Shown here: piece after piece, positions 1-7,858 of the stretch
Layout of the letters: each line of letters begins with the position of its first letter
Position numbering within the stretch: position 1 is the stretch's first letter
NCBI GenBank assembly: GCA_017468865.1
Contig: JAFUHM010000079.1
Span: forward strand, 1 to 55,328
Origin: Oscillospiraceae bacterium
GTDB lineage: Bacteria; Bacillota; Clostridia; Oscillospirales; Ruminococcaceae
DNA: 55,328 nt
Direction of reading: 5' to 3'
Notes under the pieces: model-generated
The model's database searches: none
What the model saw: only the letters and a program-made list of their open reading frames with translations
What the model was told of the DNA's origin: nothing
Made by a program: the position numbers and the translations under genes

Positions 1-211
1 CCCTATCTTTAATCAATTCCTGGAGCCTTTTCATTTCACCTTGGGTAATCGTCACACCTTTTCCATATTCAGTATGATCAGATGACCAGGTGCGAATGTC
101 ATAGACAGGTTCTCTATCATCCCAACTGACATAGTTCAGTTCTTTTGTCCATCCGTTGTTTGACTGTGATATATCTCCAATGTGTTTATATATTTCGAAT
201 TTGAGTTTCAT
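1..211 (-). CDS. YdbC/PC4-like single-strand nucleic-acid-binding protein (partial, C-terminus outside window)
   Basis: The first 70 residues of a minus-strand protein are visible; the rest lies left of the window. The translation begins MKLKFEIYKHIG and carries WDDREPVYDIRTW followed by KGVTIT, a pattern I associate with the YdbC family, which shares the PC4/p15 coactivator fold and binds single-stranded DNA or RNA. Family members are small (about 70-80 residues), so only a few residues are probably missing. A good ribosome site (GGAGGA, complement near 213-218) precedes the ATG at 211. Identification is from motif memory, not a search. Confidence 0.72.
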   Translation of the reverse strand, partial: MKLKFEIYKHIGDISQSNNGWTKELNYVSWDDREPVYDIRTWSSDHTEYGKGVTITQGEMKRLQELIKDR

Positions 212-301
212 ATCGTCCTCCACAAATCCCGATATATTATTAGCAAAACAAACCTAAAAAGGGACTAATAATATCCTTTCTCGCCTATCAAGACCTTACA
301 C

Positions 302-1222
302 TCATTGCGGCTCCCACATACCCTGCTGACGGATACCCGTTATGCGGGCTTCTTCAGTCAGCCTGTCTGTTTCCTCATCAGACAGGACGATCTTTAAAGC
401 CTCAGACAGTTTTTCGGCATAGGAAGGCTTTGTAATACCCACTATCGGAACAGCGCCTTTTGCTATTGCCCAGAGTATCGGTATCTGTGATCTGTCGATG
501 CCGTGTTTGTCTGCGATATCCTTCATCATGCCAAGAAGACCCGCTATCTTTCTGAATTTCCTTTTAGGGAATGCGAGGTTTCTCATTGAAAATGTAGGAA
601 AATGCTTTTCTGCGCTGTACCGTCCTGCAAGCGCTCCCTGTTCAAGCACCATGTAGGCATAGTATGTGATGCCCTTTTTGTTGCAGTAGTCTATGATCGG
701 CTGCTGATCGTTTCGCAGAAGGCTGAAATGATTCTGCACTGCACCGAGCCTTAGCCCCTGCTTGCCGAGAAAACTCTCCGCAGTCTTTATGTCGCTCATA
801 GATACATTTGATATGCCTATGGACTTTATCCTGCCGTCCTTCATGAGAGGCACCGCCTCTTTCAGGTTCTCAAGCAGATTATTGGGCTTGTGTATCCAGA
901 AAAGGTCTGCGGACTTTATCCCGAGACGCTCCATGCTTTCGGCAAAGGACTTTTCCAGCGCTCCGCTCCTGAACCGCCTGTTCGGAAAATACTTAGTGGA
1001 AATGAAGATATCATCTCTGCCGTTTATGAGGCTGCCAAGCAGCCTTTCGCAGGAGCCCATGCCGTATACGGCGGCAGTGTCCCATTTCACGAATCCAAGT
1101 TCCACAGCCTTTTCAAATGTGCTTTTCAGCGTTTCTTCGTCATAGCCTTTCCCGAAGACCATCTTGGAGCCGTTGTATCCCGAGCCCCACGCCCATGTAC
1201 CTATCATGATATCCTTGTTCAT
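302..1222 (-). CDS. Aldo/keto reductase family oxidoreductase
   Basis: 306 residues, the usual length for the family of NAD(P)H-dependent cytosolic carbonyl reductases. The catalytic tetrad is visible: the Asp in KWDTAAVYG, the Tyr of the same motif, the Lys in ISTKY and the His in FWIHKP. The C-terminal half has the cofactor-binding stretch VPIVGITKPSYAEKL. The ATG overlaps the stop of the upstream Crp/Fnr regulator by four bases (ATGA), so the two genes are translationally coupled and probably share control. The substrate cannot be read from the sequence. The family call is secure; the physiological role is open. Confidence 0.9.
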   Translation of the reverse strand: MNKDIMIGTWAWGSGYNGSKMVFGKGYDEETLKSTFEKAVELGFVKWDTAAVYGMGSCERLLGSLINGRDDIFISTKYFPNRRFRSGALEKSFAESMERLGIKSADLFWIHKPNNLLENLKEAVPLMKDGRIKSIGISNVSMSDIKTAESFLGKQGLRLGAVQNHFSLLRNDQQPIIDYCNKKGITYYAYMVLEQGALAGRYSAEKHFPTFSMRNLAFPKRKFRKIAGLLGMMKDIADKHGIDRSQIPILWAIAKGAVPIVGITKPSYAEKLSEALKIVLSDEETDRLTEEARITGIRQQGMWEPQ

Positions 1223-1818
1223 TCTGTCTCCTCTCTCATGGCGCTCCTTATCCTGCTAAGCGACTCGGGAGCGATCCCAAGATAAGTTGCGATATGCTTC
1301 AGCGGGAGCCTGCCGATCATTTCAGGATACTGCTTTTTGAAGCGCACATAGCGCTCCGCCGCATTCTCCACAAGAAATCCGTTCTCACGGTATATCTTGT
1401 ATCTGAGCGATCTTTCAAGCAGCGCTATCCATATATCCTTAAATCCTGCATTGCCACGGATAAGGTCTTTTATCCTGCGGACATCGCACAGCATCAATGT
1501 AGTCTCCTCAAGAGTTTCCCACATACATATCCTCTCCGCAAAGTCCAGCAGCCCCTCATCCGCACAAAGCGAACCCTCAGGCGAAAATCCTCTTGTTATG
1601 TCATTTCCCTCTTCATCGATGTAGTAGCTCCTCACCATCCCCGACAGCACCATACCTGCCGTGGATGTATCATCACCGATCGAGGAAATGATCTTCCCCT
1701 TCGGCAGGACACGAAAGCTCGAAATATCTATGATGCCGCCAATGGTATCTTCATCCGCAGATATATCATACTTGTCCGCAAATGCCTTTAGTTTTTCGGT
1801 TATGTATTTTTTATCCAT
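1219..1818 (-). CDS. Crp/Fnr-family transcriptional regulator
   Basis: 199 residues from the ATG at 1818, which sits six bases after AGGAGG (complement 1825-1830); the ATG at 1824 abuts that site and is less likely. The N-terminal part (about 20-120) looks like a cyclic-nucleotide-binding beta-barrel, with SSIGDDTSTAGMVLSGMVRSYYI and EGSLCADEGLL. The C-terminus has a winged helix-turn-helix with LKHIATYLGIAPESLSRIR as recognition helix. I see no Cys cluster of the Fnr iron-sulfur type. It is coupled to the aldo/keto reductase and has a promoter at 1860-1888, so it probably regulates its own two-gene operon. The ligand is unknown. Confidence 0.87.
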   Translation of the reverse strand: MDKKYITEKLKAFADKYDISADEDTIGGIIDISSFRVLPKGKIISSIGDDTSTAGMVLSGMVRSYYIDEEGNDITRGFSPEGSLCADEGLLDFAERICMWETLEETTLMLCDVRRIKDLIRGNAGFKDIWIALLERSLRYKIYRENGFLVENAAERYVRFKKQYPEMIGRLPLKHIATYLGIAPESLSRIRSAMREETE

Positions 1819-1859
1819 GACCATCCTCCTGTCATGCCACGGTCTTGACCTATGACAAG

Positions 1860-1888
1860 ATTATATCACATAAACAGCTTTCTGTCAT
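1860..1888 (-). promoter_or_regulatory. Sigma-A promoter of the Crp/Fnr-aldo/keto reductase operon
   Basis: On the minus strand, ATGACA (complement 1883-1888) and TATAAT (complement 1860-1865) are separated by 17 bases. Downstream, TGTCAT at 1831-1836 and ATGACA at 1852-1857 form a spaced inverted repeat just inside the likely transcript start, a plausible autoregulatory operator. The operator is inference. Confidence 0.65.
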
Positions 1889-1897
1889 TGATATATG

Positions 1898-2995
1898 TTA
1901 ATCTTTCCTCATTTTTATCCTTGCGACGGGTACAGATACCAGTACAGATACGGCTGTCACCATGACACCGCCCGAAAGCAGTATCAGCGGCGAACAGGAT
2001 CTGTTTATCCCGAACAGTATGAAAAGCGCCGCCGAATATGATATGATGATCCACTGTATGATGTACACCGTGTTCAGGTTCACACTGCAATATCTTATAA
2101 AACTGCCGATCTTTGTGTTATCCGCTTTCCCGCATATAAAATAACAAGTTCCTAGTGCAAATATGATAATGGGAGTTATCCAGAGAGTCGCTATGATGCT
2201 GTGATGATAATACGAATCACCGCACAGTGCATAAATATTTCTTATATCATATCCCGAATAGACAAGCCCGACGGTAAATGCGGAAAAGAACACTGCGGAA
2301 CATATCATCAGCATTCTGTACAGTCTGTCCTTATCCGTACACTTTGTCAGGATATCGCCGAAAGCCATACCGAGGGACGGATAGACCAGCCATAATGTCA
2401 GAGGAAAGGAAGTCCATTTCCCCGTAGGGATGAGCAGACCGAGCAGGTTCTGTACGACCCCGGGTGCCATGTCGAGCCTTGTGCTCCATATCCCGACTGC
2501 CTGCATAAGAAAGGACGCTCCGCATATCTGCCATTCCGACAGCTTCAGTCTTCTCATGACCCCGACAGTAATGAACGCCATTCCCGCAAAGGGAAGTATA
2601 TCGACACACAGCAGTCCACCTATGATATCGAGCCCCGAGTCTATCCCCAGCAGCAGCCCTATCAGCTGCGGCAGCGTCTGCCTGAAAAAATTCAGCATAA
2701 GCCCTGTCATCAGGAGTTTTCCGCCCCTTTTGACAAACTCTCTCCACAGATCATGCCTTGTATACTTGATACCGATCCCCATAGAGAACATAAACACGGG
2801 TGCCGCAAGCGGCCCTCCGATGAATTCCATCACATTGCGGAACAATGTATCCGGGGCCGTATCCGCAAAGTCATAGCCGCCGAACTGTTCGTAGATATGT
2901 ATGCAGATCATAAAAGGGATCGCAAAGGCCTTTACCATATCGACCTCAGATTGTCTGCCGGTGTTGATCTTTTTGTCTGACAAGAACGATCCCAC
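1898..2995 (-). CDS. Polytopic membrane acyltransferase-like protein (heparan-alpha-glucosaminide N-acetyltransferase/DUF1624 type)
   Basis: 365 residues with about ten hydrophobic segments. The N-terminus has the pattern of acyltransferase-3/DUF1624 proteins: a short polar lead, EVDMVKAFAIPFMICIHIYEQFGG in the first helix, then GGPLAAPVFMFSMGIG. It probably moves an acyl group onto a cell-surface or lipid substrate in the membrane. The start is GTG at 2995 after a GGGGAGGGG ribosome site. It lies 37 bases downstream of the TetR regulator on the same strand, and the pair is probably co-transcribed and TetR-controlled. The subfamily is uncertain; membrane topology and the general fold class are more secure. 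Confidence 0.6.
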   Translation of the reverse strand: MGSFLSDKKINTGRQSEVDMVKAFAIPFMICIHIYEQFGGYDFADTAPDTLFRNVMEFIGGPLAAPVFMFSMGIGIKYTRHDLWREFVKRGGKLLMTGLMLNFFRQTLPQLIGLLLGIDSGLDIIGGLLCVDILPFAGMAFITVGVMRRLKLSEWQICGASFLMQAVGIWSTRLDMAPGVVQNLLGLLIPTGKWTSFPLTLWLVYPSLGMAFGDILTKCTDKDRLYRMLMICSAVFFSAFTVGLVYSGYDIRNIYALCGDSYYHHSIIATLWITPIIIFALGTCYFICGKADNTKIGSFIRYCSVNLNTVYIIQWIIISYSAALFILFGINRSCSPLILLSGGVMVTAVSVLVSVPVARIKMRKD

Positions 2996-3032
2996 TTTCG
3001 CCCCTCCCCGATAATGATACTGTCATTGCGGC

Positions 3033-3602
3033 TCATTGGCAGCCGTATTTTTCTTTCAGCCCGTTTAGCCCCAGATAATGATAATATATCAGGGCTTCTA
3101 TTTCTCTTGAAATGCTTTCTTCATCCGAATGAGCCAGAAGTATATCCGTCAGTCCGAATATCAGGAGCCTTGAAATAAGTCCTTTTGCCCCTTCGTCCTC
3201 TATGGGGCAGCAGTCGATGAACCTTTTCATAATAAGCTCTTCTATCAGCTTCCTGTCAGTTCCCGCACTTGAGCGCAGCATTATCAGTATCCCCGAATGA
3301 TGCTCACCGAAGAGCCTTCCCAGAACAGCGGATATCTCGTCACACTTGTCGGGCGTGTATTTCCCGATAAAATCGGGCGTGAAGAAGTGCCGGCTCGTCT
3401 CTATCACCGCCGCTCTTGCGCTGCCTGCCAGTTTTTCATATATATCCTTTTTCGATCTGTAATAGCGATAGATATTGCTCTTGCTTATATTGCTCTTATC
3501 TGCGATCTGTTTGAGCGATGTATCCTCATATCCTCTTTTGATAAACAGCTTCTGCGCCGCTTCAAGGATACTGTTCCCGATCTCATCTTTCTTTACCTGC
3601 AT
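3033..3602 (-). CDS. TetR/AcrR-family transcriptional regulator
   Basis: 189 residues from ATG 3602, which has AGGCAGG upstream; a TTG start at 3632 would add ten residues and is possible. The N-terminal DNA-binding domain is clear: ILEAAQKLFIKRGYEDTSLKQIADKSNISKSNIYRYYRSKKDIY (residues about 10-55), the canonical TetR helix-turn-helix. The C-terminal ligand domain is divergent, as usual. It leads a two-gene operon with the membrane acyltransferase, so the ligand is probably related to the envelope or to that enzyme's product. Confidence 0.9.
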   Translation of the reverse strand: MQVKKDEIGNSILEAAQKLFIKRGYEDTSLKQIADKSNISKSNIYRYYRSKKDIYEKLAGSARAAVIETSRHFFTPDFIGKYTPDKCDEISAVLGRLFGEHHSGILIMLRSSAGTDRKLIEELIMKRFIDCCPIEDEGAKGLISRLLIFGLTDILLAHSDEESISREIEALIYYHYLGLNGLKEKYGCQ

Positions 3603-3653
3603 AGCTGTACCTGCCTTTATCACGCTGCTCAAAAGCGACTGTTGATATTTTTG

Positions 3654-3682
3654 ATTATATCAGATATCTGCTCTCATTTCAA
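3654..3682 (-). promoter_or_regulatory. Promoter of the TetR-acyltransferase operon with a palindrome in the spacer
   Basis: Minus-strand TTGAAA (complement 3677-3682), 17-base spacer and TATAAT (complement 3654-3659). The spacer contains the perfect 10-base palindrome CAGATATCTG (3661-3670), a natural place for TetR autorepression. The promoter is seen; the operator role is inferred. Confidence 0.6.
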
Positions 3683-3707
3683 CATATTTTTCGCAAAAGC
3701 GACCGAT

Positions 3708-3740
3708 ATTCCAAATCGTTATCATATCCCGATCTGGAAT
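3708..3740. promoter_or_regulatory. Inverted repeat, candidate operator
   Basis: ATTCCAAATCG (3708-3718) and CGATCTGGAAT (3730-3740) are inverted with one mismatch across an 11-base spacer, centre-to-centre 22 bases, close to two helical turns. No T-run follows, so it reads as a protein-binding site rather than a terminator. It lies between the TetR promoter and the nif-like promoter. The rest of 3603-3964 holds no gene that I can support. Confidence 0.4.
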
Positions 3741-3860
3741 AATAAAGGGATATACCTGCGCTTCGAAAATATGCCCGTTATCTGTCTGCCATTTTTTGTT
3801 CTGATAATCGGATCCGACAGATCACTCCGTATTTTGCATCGTCGGACCGTCCCCCTTATC

Positions 3861-3886
3861 GTTACTTGTTTCAGAAACAGGTGTAA
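3861..3886. promoter_or_regulatory. Inverted repeat upstream of the nif-like promoter
   Basis: GTTAC-TTGTTTC and GAAACAGG-TGTAAC form a near-continuous dyad about 80 bases upstream of the -35 box at 3965. It is a candidate activator or repressor site for the nitrogenase-like cassette. No T-run follows, so it is not an obvious terminator. Confidence 0.4.
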
Positions 3887-3964
3887 CATTATTTTGCCCC
3901 AAAAGCCTTATCATAAACAAGAAGCAGTCATTCAAAGTCCTGTTATCCCCCTCTCCCCCAAGGC

Positions 3965-3993
3965 TTGACAAGGCGGCTCTGCGGGAGTATAAT
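3965..3993 (+). promoter_or_regulatory. Perfect consensus sigma-A promoter of the nif-like cassette
   Basis: TTGACA (3965-3970), 17-base spacer, TATAAT (3988-3993): an exact match to consensus. Transcription would begin near 4000, leaving a leader of about 28 bases with an AGGGTGG ribosome site before the ATG at 4028. It is not a sigma-54 (-24/-12) promoter, unlike classical nif genes of Proteobacteria. Confidence 0.8.
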
Positions 3994-4027
3994 ATATACA
4001 GCGCAATTAAAGTTTAGGGTGGATCAT

Positions 4028-4777
4028 ATGATAAAGATAGCAATATACGGAAAGGGCGGCATCGGCAAAAGCACCTGCACAGCCAACCTCGCCGCAGCAC
4101 TGGCGGACATGGGCAGGAAGGTCATACAGATAGGGTGCGACCCGAAGGCGGATTCCACGATGACGCTTCTCGGAGGCGAGAATGTCATCCCCGTGATGGA
4201 GTATCTGCGCACCCATGAGGAGCCCCCTGCCGATCACAGCCTTATCTCACGCAGGGGTCACGGCGGAGTGCTGTGCATAGAGACAGGAGGCCCCACCCCC
4301 GGCATGGGATGCGCAGGAAGAGGGATAGTCGCATCCTTTGACCTGCTCGGTGAACTTCGCCTCTTTGAACGGGAAAAGCCCGATGCGGTGCTGTATGACG
4401 TACTGGGTGACGTGGTGTGCGGCGGATTTGCCGTCCCCATAAGGGAAGGATATGCCGACAGGGTATTCATCGTCACATCGGGCGAAAAGATGTCCCTCTA
4501 TGCGGCGGACAACATATGCCGTGCTGTTGACAGCTTTGCGGACAGAGGCTATGCAAAGGTGGGCGGCATCATCCTCAACAGGCGGAACATCCCCGATGAG
4601 GAGCAGAAGGTGCTTGCCTTTGCCGAGGCACACGGCACAAGTGTGATAGCGGATATCCCACGCTCCGACGACATCACAGCCTGTGAGGACAGGGGGATGA
4701 CCGTCATCGAAGGCGCACCCGAAAGCCCTGCGGCAAAGGCATTTGCCGCCCTTGCCCGAAGGATAGCCGAAACATGA
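4028..4777 (+). CDS. NifH/BchL-like iron protein (electron-donating ATPase of a nitrogenase-like enzyme)
   Basis: 249 residues from ATG 4028 (AGGGTGG upstream), shorter than true NifH (about 275-295). Family features are all present: P-loop GKGGIGKST at 8-16, the DPKADST switch at 38-44, the first cluster cysteine C95 in MGCAGRG with its following Arg98, and the second cluster cysteine C131 in YDVLGDVVCGGFA. A homodimer holding one [4Fe-4S] cluster between subunits is expected; it would pass electrons to the component-1-like partners on ATP hydrolysis. It overlaps the next gene by four bases. No nifB, nifE, nifN or cofactor genes are near, so nitrogen fixation is unlikely. The real substrate is unknown. 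Confidence 0.88.
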   Translation: MIKIAIYGKGGIGKSTCTANLAAALADMGRKVIQIGCDPKADSTMTLLGGENVIPVMEYLRTHEEPPADHSLISRRGHGGVLCIETGGPTPGMGCAGRGIVASFDLLGELRLFEREKPDAVLYDVLGDVVCGGFAVPIREGYADRVFIVTSGEKMSLYAADNICRAVDSFADRGYAKVGGIILNRRNIPDEEQKVLAFAEAHGTSVIADIPRSDDITACEDRGMTVIEGAPESPAAKAFAALARRIAET

Positions 4778-6036
4778 CCGCCCGCTATATACAGGCAGGA
4801 GAGCTTGCCGACGCAGTAACCGTTCCCGATGCGGCAGACAGCTCAAAGGAACTCATACTCTCCTCCCCTGCCACCGTTGACTACAATTCCCCGGGGGCAT
4901 CAGGGTTCGGGGTGAAGCGTGCAGGCCTTGTGATACCGGGCTCCGTGATGCTGCTGGTATCCCCCCGATGCTGCGGCAGGAGCAGGCTCCTTGACGGAGG
5001 CGCATACCGTGACAGATGCTTCTACCTCAGCATAAGACAGACCGACATGGTGACAGGGCGCTACCTTGACGAGATACCCTCCGCCTGTGCCGGGATATGC
5101 GAATGCCTTCACCGAAAGCCCTCCGTCATACTCATCTGTTCTACCTGCACGGATGCACTGCTGGGTACGGACATGGAGCGCATATGCAGGAAAAGCGAGG
5201 AGCTGTGCGGCACAAGATGCGTGCCCCTGTATATGAACGCACTGACCCGTGAGGGACGTCTTCCGCCTATGGCGCTCGCCCGTGTCACGGCATATTCCCT
5301 TCTTTCCCCGAGAAAGCGCAGATCCCGTGAATGCGGCATCGTAGGATACTTCTCCCCCCTCTCGGACACCTGCGAGCTGTATCCTCTCCTGCACGGAGCA
5401 GGGATAAGGCGCATCCATGAGCTTCCCCGATGCACCGACTTCACCGAATATGAGCAAATGTCCGCCGCCAACTTCAACATCGTGCTTGACACCGACGCAT
5501 CTGCGGCAGCGGCTGATATGGAGAAGCGGCTCGGCATCCCCTATATCTCACTCACCCGCACCTATGATGCCGAACGGGTACACAGGCAGTATGCCCTGCT
5601 TTCCGATGTGATAGGCGCCGTGCTTGACGACAGCAGAGCCCATGACAGGGCGTGCGAAGCGTTGACGGCACTGCGCCGCAGATGCGGCGGCATGAGATGC
5701 TCCATAGGACAGCGCACAGGCGGCAACCCGTTCGATATAGCTGTCATGCTCACGGCGGCAGGAATAGAAGTAAAGGAGATCATCGCCAACATGGGAGATG
5801 CCGATCTCCCCTATATCAGGCGGCTGGCCGCCCTTTCCCCGGGCACACGCATATATCCGTCCCTGTCCCCGTCCATGTTTGGTTTCGTGTCATCAGGTGA
5901 TGTGGACATCTGCATCGGTACAGATGCGGCATATTATCATGACGAGGTGCCGTCCCTCGATCTGTCGGCTGACTTTGAGCCCTTTGGATTTGACGGCATC
6001 ATCAGACTGTGTGAGGAGATGTGCGGATATGCTTAA
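4774..6036 (+). CDS. Nitrogenase component-1-like protein A (NifD/NifK/BchN superfamily)
   Basis: 420 residues, with the component-1 signature order. A first cysteine pair lies in SPRCCGRS (C66/C67). It is followed by the S-x-R-x-x-D-x-V-x-G segment around 86-95 that matches the S.L.E.D.V.G motif of NifD/K. The third ligand-type cysteine C125 lies in ICSTCTDALLGTD, equivalent to the TC..LLG.D motif. True NifD/NifK are about 480-520 residues and carry FeMo-cofactor ligands that I cannot find here. ATGA overlap with the NifH-like gene and an 8-base overlap with the next gene indicate tight coupling. It probably pairs with the second subunit as a reductase of unknown substrate. Confidence 0.75.
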   Translation: MTARYIQAGELADAVTVPDAADSSKELILSSPATVDYNSPGASGFGVKRAGLVIPGSVMLLVSPRCCGRSRLLDGGAYRDRCFYLSIRQTDMVTGRYLDEIPSACAGICECLHRKPSVILICSTCTDALLGTDMERICRKSEELCGTRCVPLYMNALTREGRLPPMALARVTAYSLLSPRKRRSRECGIVGYFSPLSDTCELYPLLHGAGIRRIHELPRCTDFTEYEQMSAANFNIVLDTDASAAAADMEKRLGIPYISLTRTYDAERVHRQYALLSDVIGAVLDDSRAHDRACEALTALRRRCGGMRCSIGQRTGGNPFDIAVMLTAAGIEVKEIIANMGDADLPYIRRLAALSPGTRIYPSLSPSMFGFVSSGDVDICIGTDAAYYHDEVPSLDLSADFEPFGFDGIIRLCEEMCGYA

Positions 6037-6961
6037 ATTTCTTTCCCCCTTTGCCTCGGATATTTCGGGGGCTGTATCCGTGCTGTATGAAATGGGCGGC
6101 ATCACCGTCATATGTGACGCAGGGGGCTGTACGGGCAATGTATGCGGTTTTGACGAAACTCGGACACATATCAGGTCGGCGGTATTCTCCGCAGGGCTTC
6201 GTGATATGGATGCGGTCATGGGCTGTGAGGACAGGCTTGCGGACAAGATCGTGAGAGCATATGAACAGATCGGGGGAAACTTCATCGCCCTTGCAGGCAC
6301 GCCCGTGCCATCCCTCATCGCCCTTGATATGAGGTATACCGCAAAGGTCACGGCATCACGGACGGGAAAGCCCTGCATACATATCCCTTCCACAGGAACG
6401 GCATACTACGACAAGGGGCAGGAAGCCGCTTATCTGAAGCTGTTCTCCCTTGCGGAGGGATGTAAAAGGCGGTCGGGAGAGACAGGCATCATAGGCTGCA
6501 CCCCTCTTGACACGGATGTCACGGCGGACGGCAGCCGCCTTATCTTCGGCATGGGGAGCGGCTTTGACGAGGTGATGCGGGCGGCAGGATGTGAACGCTT
6601 CACGGTAGTCTCACCGAGCGGCACAGCCGCCGCTGAATACATGAAGGACAGGTTCGGCATCCCCTATGATGTGGGCTATCCCTTTGACCTTCCCGATGTG
6701 AACCCATCGGGGAAGGTGCTCGTCATACATCAGCAGTTCGCCGCAAATGCCCTGCGTGAACGGACGGGGGGCGATGTGGCATCGCCCTTCATGATGCTCC
6801 CCGATCACATGAGGGACGGCGACAGGAAGCTGCGGGACGAGGATGATCTGCGTGAGACCGTCATTGGCTATGACACGGTGATAGCAGACGAGACATACCG
6901 CCGTGCGGTGCCGGACTTTTCGGGCAAATGGATAGACTTCCCCCACAGGGCGGTACGATAA
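6029..6961 (+). CDS. Nitrogenase component-1-like protein B (short, lacks one cluster cysteine)
   Basis: 310 residues from ATG 6029, which overlaps the end of the upstream gene by eight bases. The order of component-1 motifs is recognisable: CDAGGCTGNVCG at 29-40 (C34 aligning with the first P-cluster cysteine), then SAGLRDMDAVMGCEDRL at 54-70, a clear match to the S.x.x.x.D.V.GG..L motif. At the third position, where relatives have T-C, this protein has LAGTPVPSLIALD, so the cysteine is missing. It is markedly shorter than typical subunits. An asymmetric cluster shared with protein A is therefore likely, as in BchN/BchB-like enzymes. The reaction is unknown; it ends three bases before the convergent AraC gene. 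Confidence 0.68.
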   Translation: MLKFLSPFASDISGAVSVLYEMGGITVICDAGGCTGNVCGFDETRTHIRSAVFSAGLRDMDAVMGCEDRLADKIVRAYEQIGGNFIALAGTPVPSLIALDMRYTAKVTASRTGKPCIHIPSTGTAYYDKGQEAAYLKLFSLAEGCKRRSGETGIIGCTPLDTDVTADGSRLIFGMGSGFDEVMRAAGCERFTVVSPSGTAAAEYMKDRFGIPYDVGYPFDLPDVNPSGKVLVIHQQFAANALRERTGGDVASPFMMLPDHMRDGDRKLRDEDDLRETVIGYDTVIADETYRRAVPDFSGKWIDFPHRAVR

Positions 6962-6964
6962 ACA

Positions 6965-7756
6965 TCACATCATCCCCTTCACGTTCTTTCTGTACACGGA
7001 CGGGCTTACCCCCATATACCGATGGAACCTGCGTGAGAAGTACAGGGCATCAGAGAAGCCGCATATACGGGCGATCTCACTCACAGTCAGCAGGGTCGAG
7101 CGCAGCAGTGCCGCCGCATGGGCAAATTTCTGCCCGTCGTGGTACTGCTGCATCGTCATGCCCTTGTCCGCCCTGAACACATGGGCAAGATGACGATAGC
7201 TCAGATAAAACCTCTTTTCAAGGGCATCGGCGGAGAAGGTGCGGTCCCGCTCGGACGCAAGGAACTTTGCTATCCTGTCGGAAAGGCACTTGTCCGATGA
7301 GCGCATGAGAGACGAGAGCATGAGGAGAAGTTCTCCGTTTATCCTTGCCGATGCCCCGTATACATGAAAGTCCGCCGCTATGCTCCGTATCATTCCGATA
7401 GTCTCATCATCGGGAGAGATCATCTTCGGCAGAGTAAAGCCCTCCTCTCCCGCATATCCCTCGGGACAGGCATCCGCAAGATAGAAATGCACATAGAACC
7501 AGTGCGTCCCTCTCTCTATCTCCCTCTTCCCGAAATGGCGGTGCCCCGCCTCAAGGAAGATCATCTTCCCTGCGGTCACAGCATAGTCCGTATCATCCTC
7601 CGTGACATAGATAGCCCCCTCCTCCACATAGTCACAGACATAGTAGGGAAGTATCCTGTCCGCATGGAAAAAGCCCTCCTGGGCACGCAGTTCATCTGCG
7701 GCGGCGCATATGGGCAGAGTAAGGGATGAGATCTCATACATATCATTATTCTCCAT
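6965..7756 (-). CDS. AraC-family transcriptional regulator
   Basis: 263 residues. The N-terminal half looks like a cupin sugar-sensing domain (AVTAGKMIFLEAGHRHFG). The C-terminal 100 residues hold two helix-turn-helices, with FSADALEKRFYLSYRHLAHVFRAD and the AraC signature VSEIARICGFSDALYFSRRFHRYMGVSPSVYR. It is divergent from the GH127 enzyme and shares its promoter region, so activation of that gene by arabinose or an arabino-oligosaccharide is the simplest reading. The ATG at 7756 has little upstream ribosome site; the ATG at 7741 is preceded by GGAG and could be the real start. Confidence 0.88.
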   Translation of the reverse strand: MENNDMYEISSLTLPICAAADELRAQEGFFHADRILPYYVCDYVEEGAIYVTEDDTDYAVTAGKMIFLEAGHRHFGKREIERGTHWFYVHFYLADACPEGYAGEEGFTLPKMISPDDETIGMIRSIAADFHVYGASARINGELLLMLSSLMRSSDKCLSDRIAKFLASERDRTFSADALEKRFYLSYRHLAHVFRADKGMTMQQYHDGQKFAHAAALLRSTLLTVSEIARICGFSDALYFSRRFHRYMGVSPSVYRKNVKGMM

Positions 7757-7776
7757 ATTTTAGCGCATATCTGCTA

Positions 7777-7826
7777 TTGTTTTCACCTTATGATATGATT
7801 ATAATACATATAATGATATTTGTCAA
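7777..7826. promoter_or_regulatory. Overlapping divergent promoters for the AraC regulator and GH127
   Basis: Minus strand: TTGACA (complement 7821-7826), 17 bases, TATAAT (complement 7798-7803), an exact consensus driving the AraC gene. Plus strand: TTGTTT (7777-7782), 17 bases, TATAAT (7800-7805), driving GH127. The two -10 boxes overlap within ATTATAAT, so polymerase can occupy only one of them at a time. This suits a switch controlled by the AraC protein. Confidence 0.65.
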
Positions 7827-7858
7827 CCGCACATATCCGCAGTCATCGGGGAGGAAAT

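Noticed and set aside
4900..5457. 185-residue minus-strand open frame across the nif-like gene
   Set aside because: It is a shadow of the plus-strand gene, has low-complexity composition and no ribosome site. The same holds for most long antisense frames here, caused by high GC content.
4028..6961. Calling the cassette a true nitrogenase (nifHDK)
   Set aside because: The proteins are too short, the third cluster cysteine is missing in one subunit, no cofactor ligands were seen, and no nifB/E/N genes are present.
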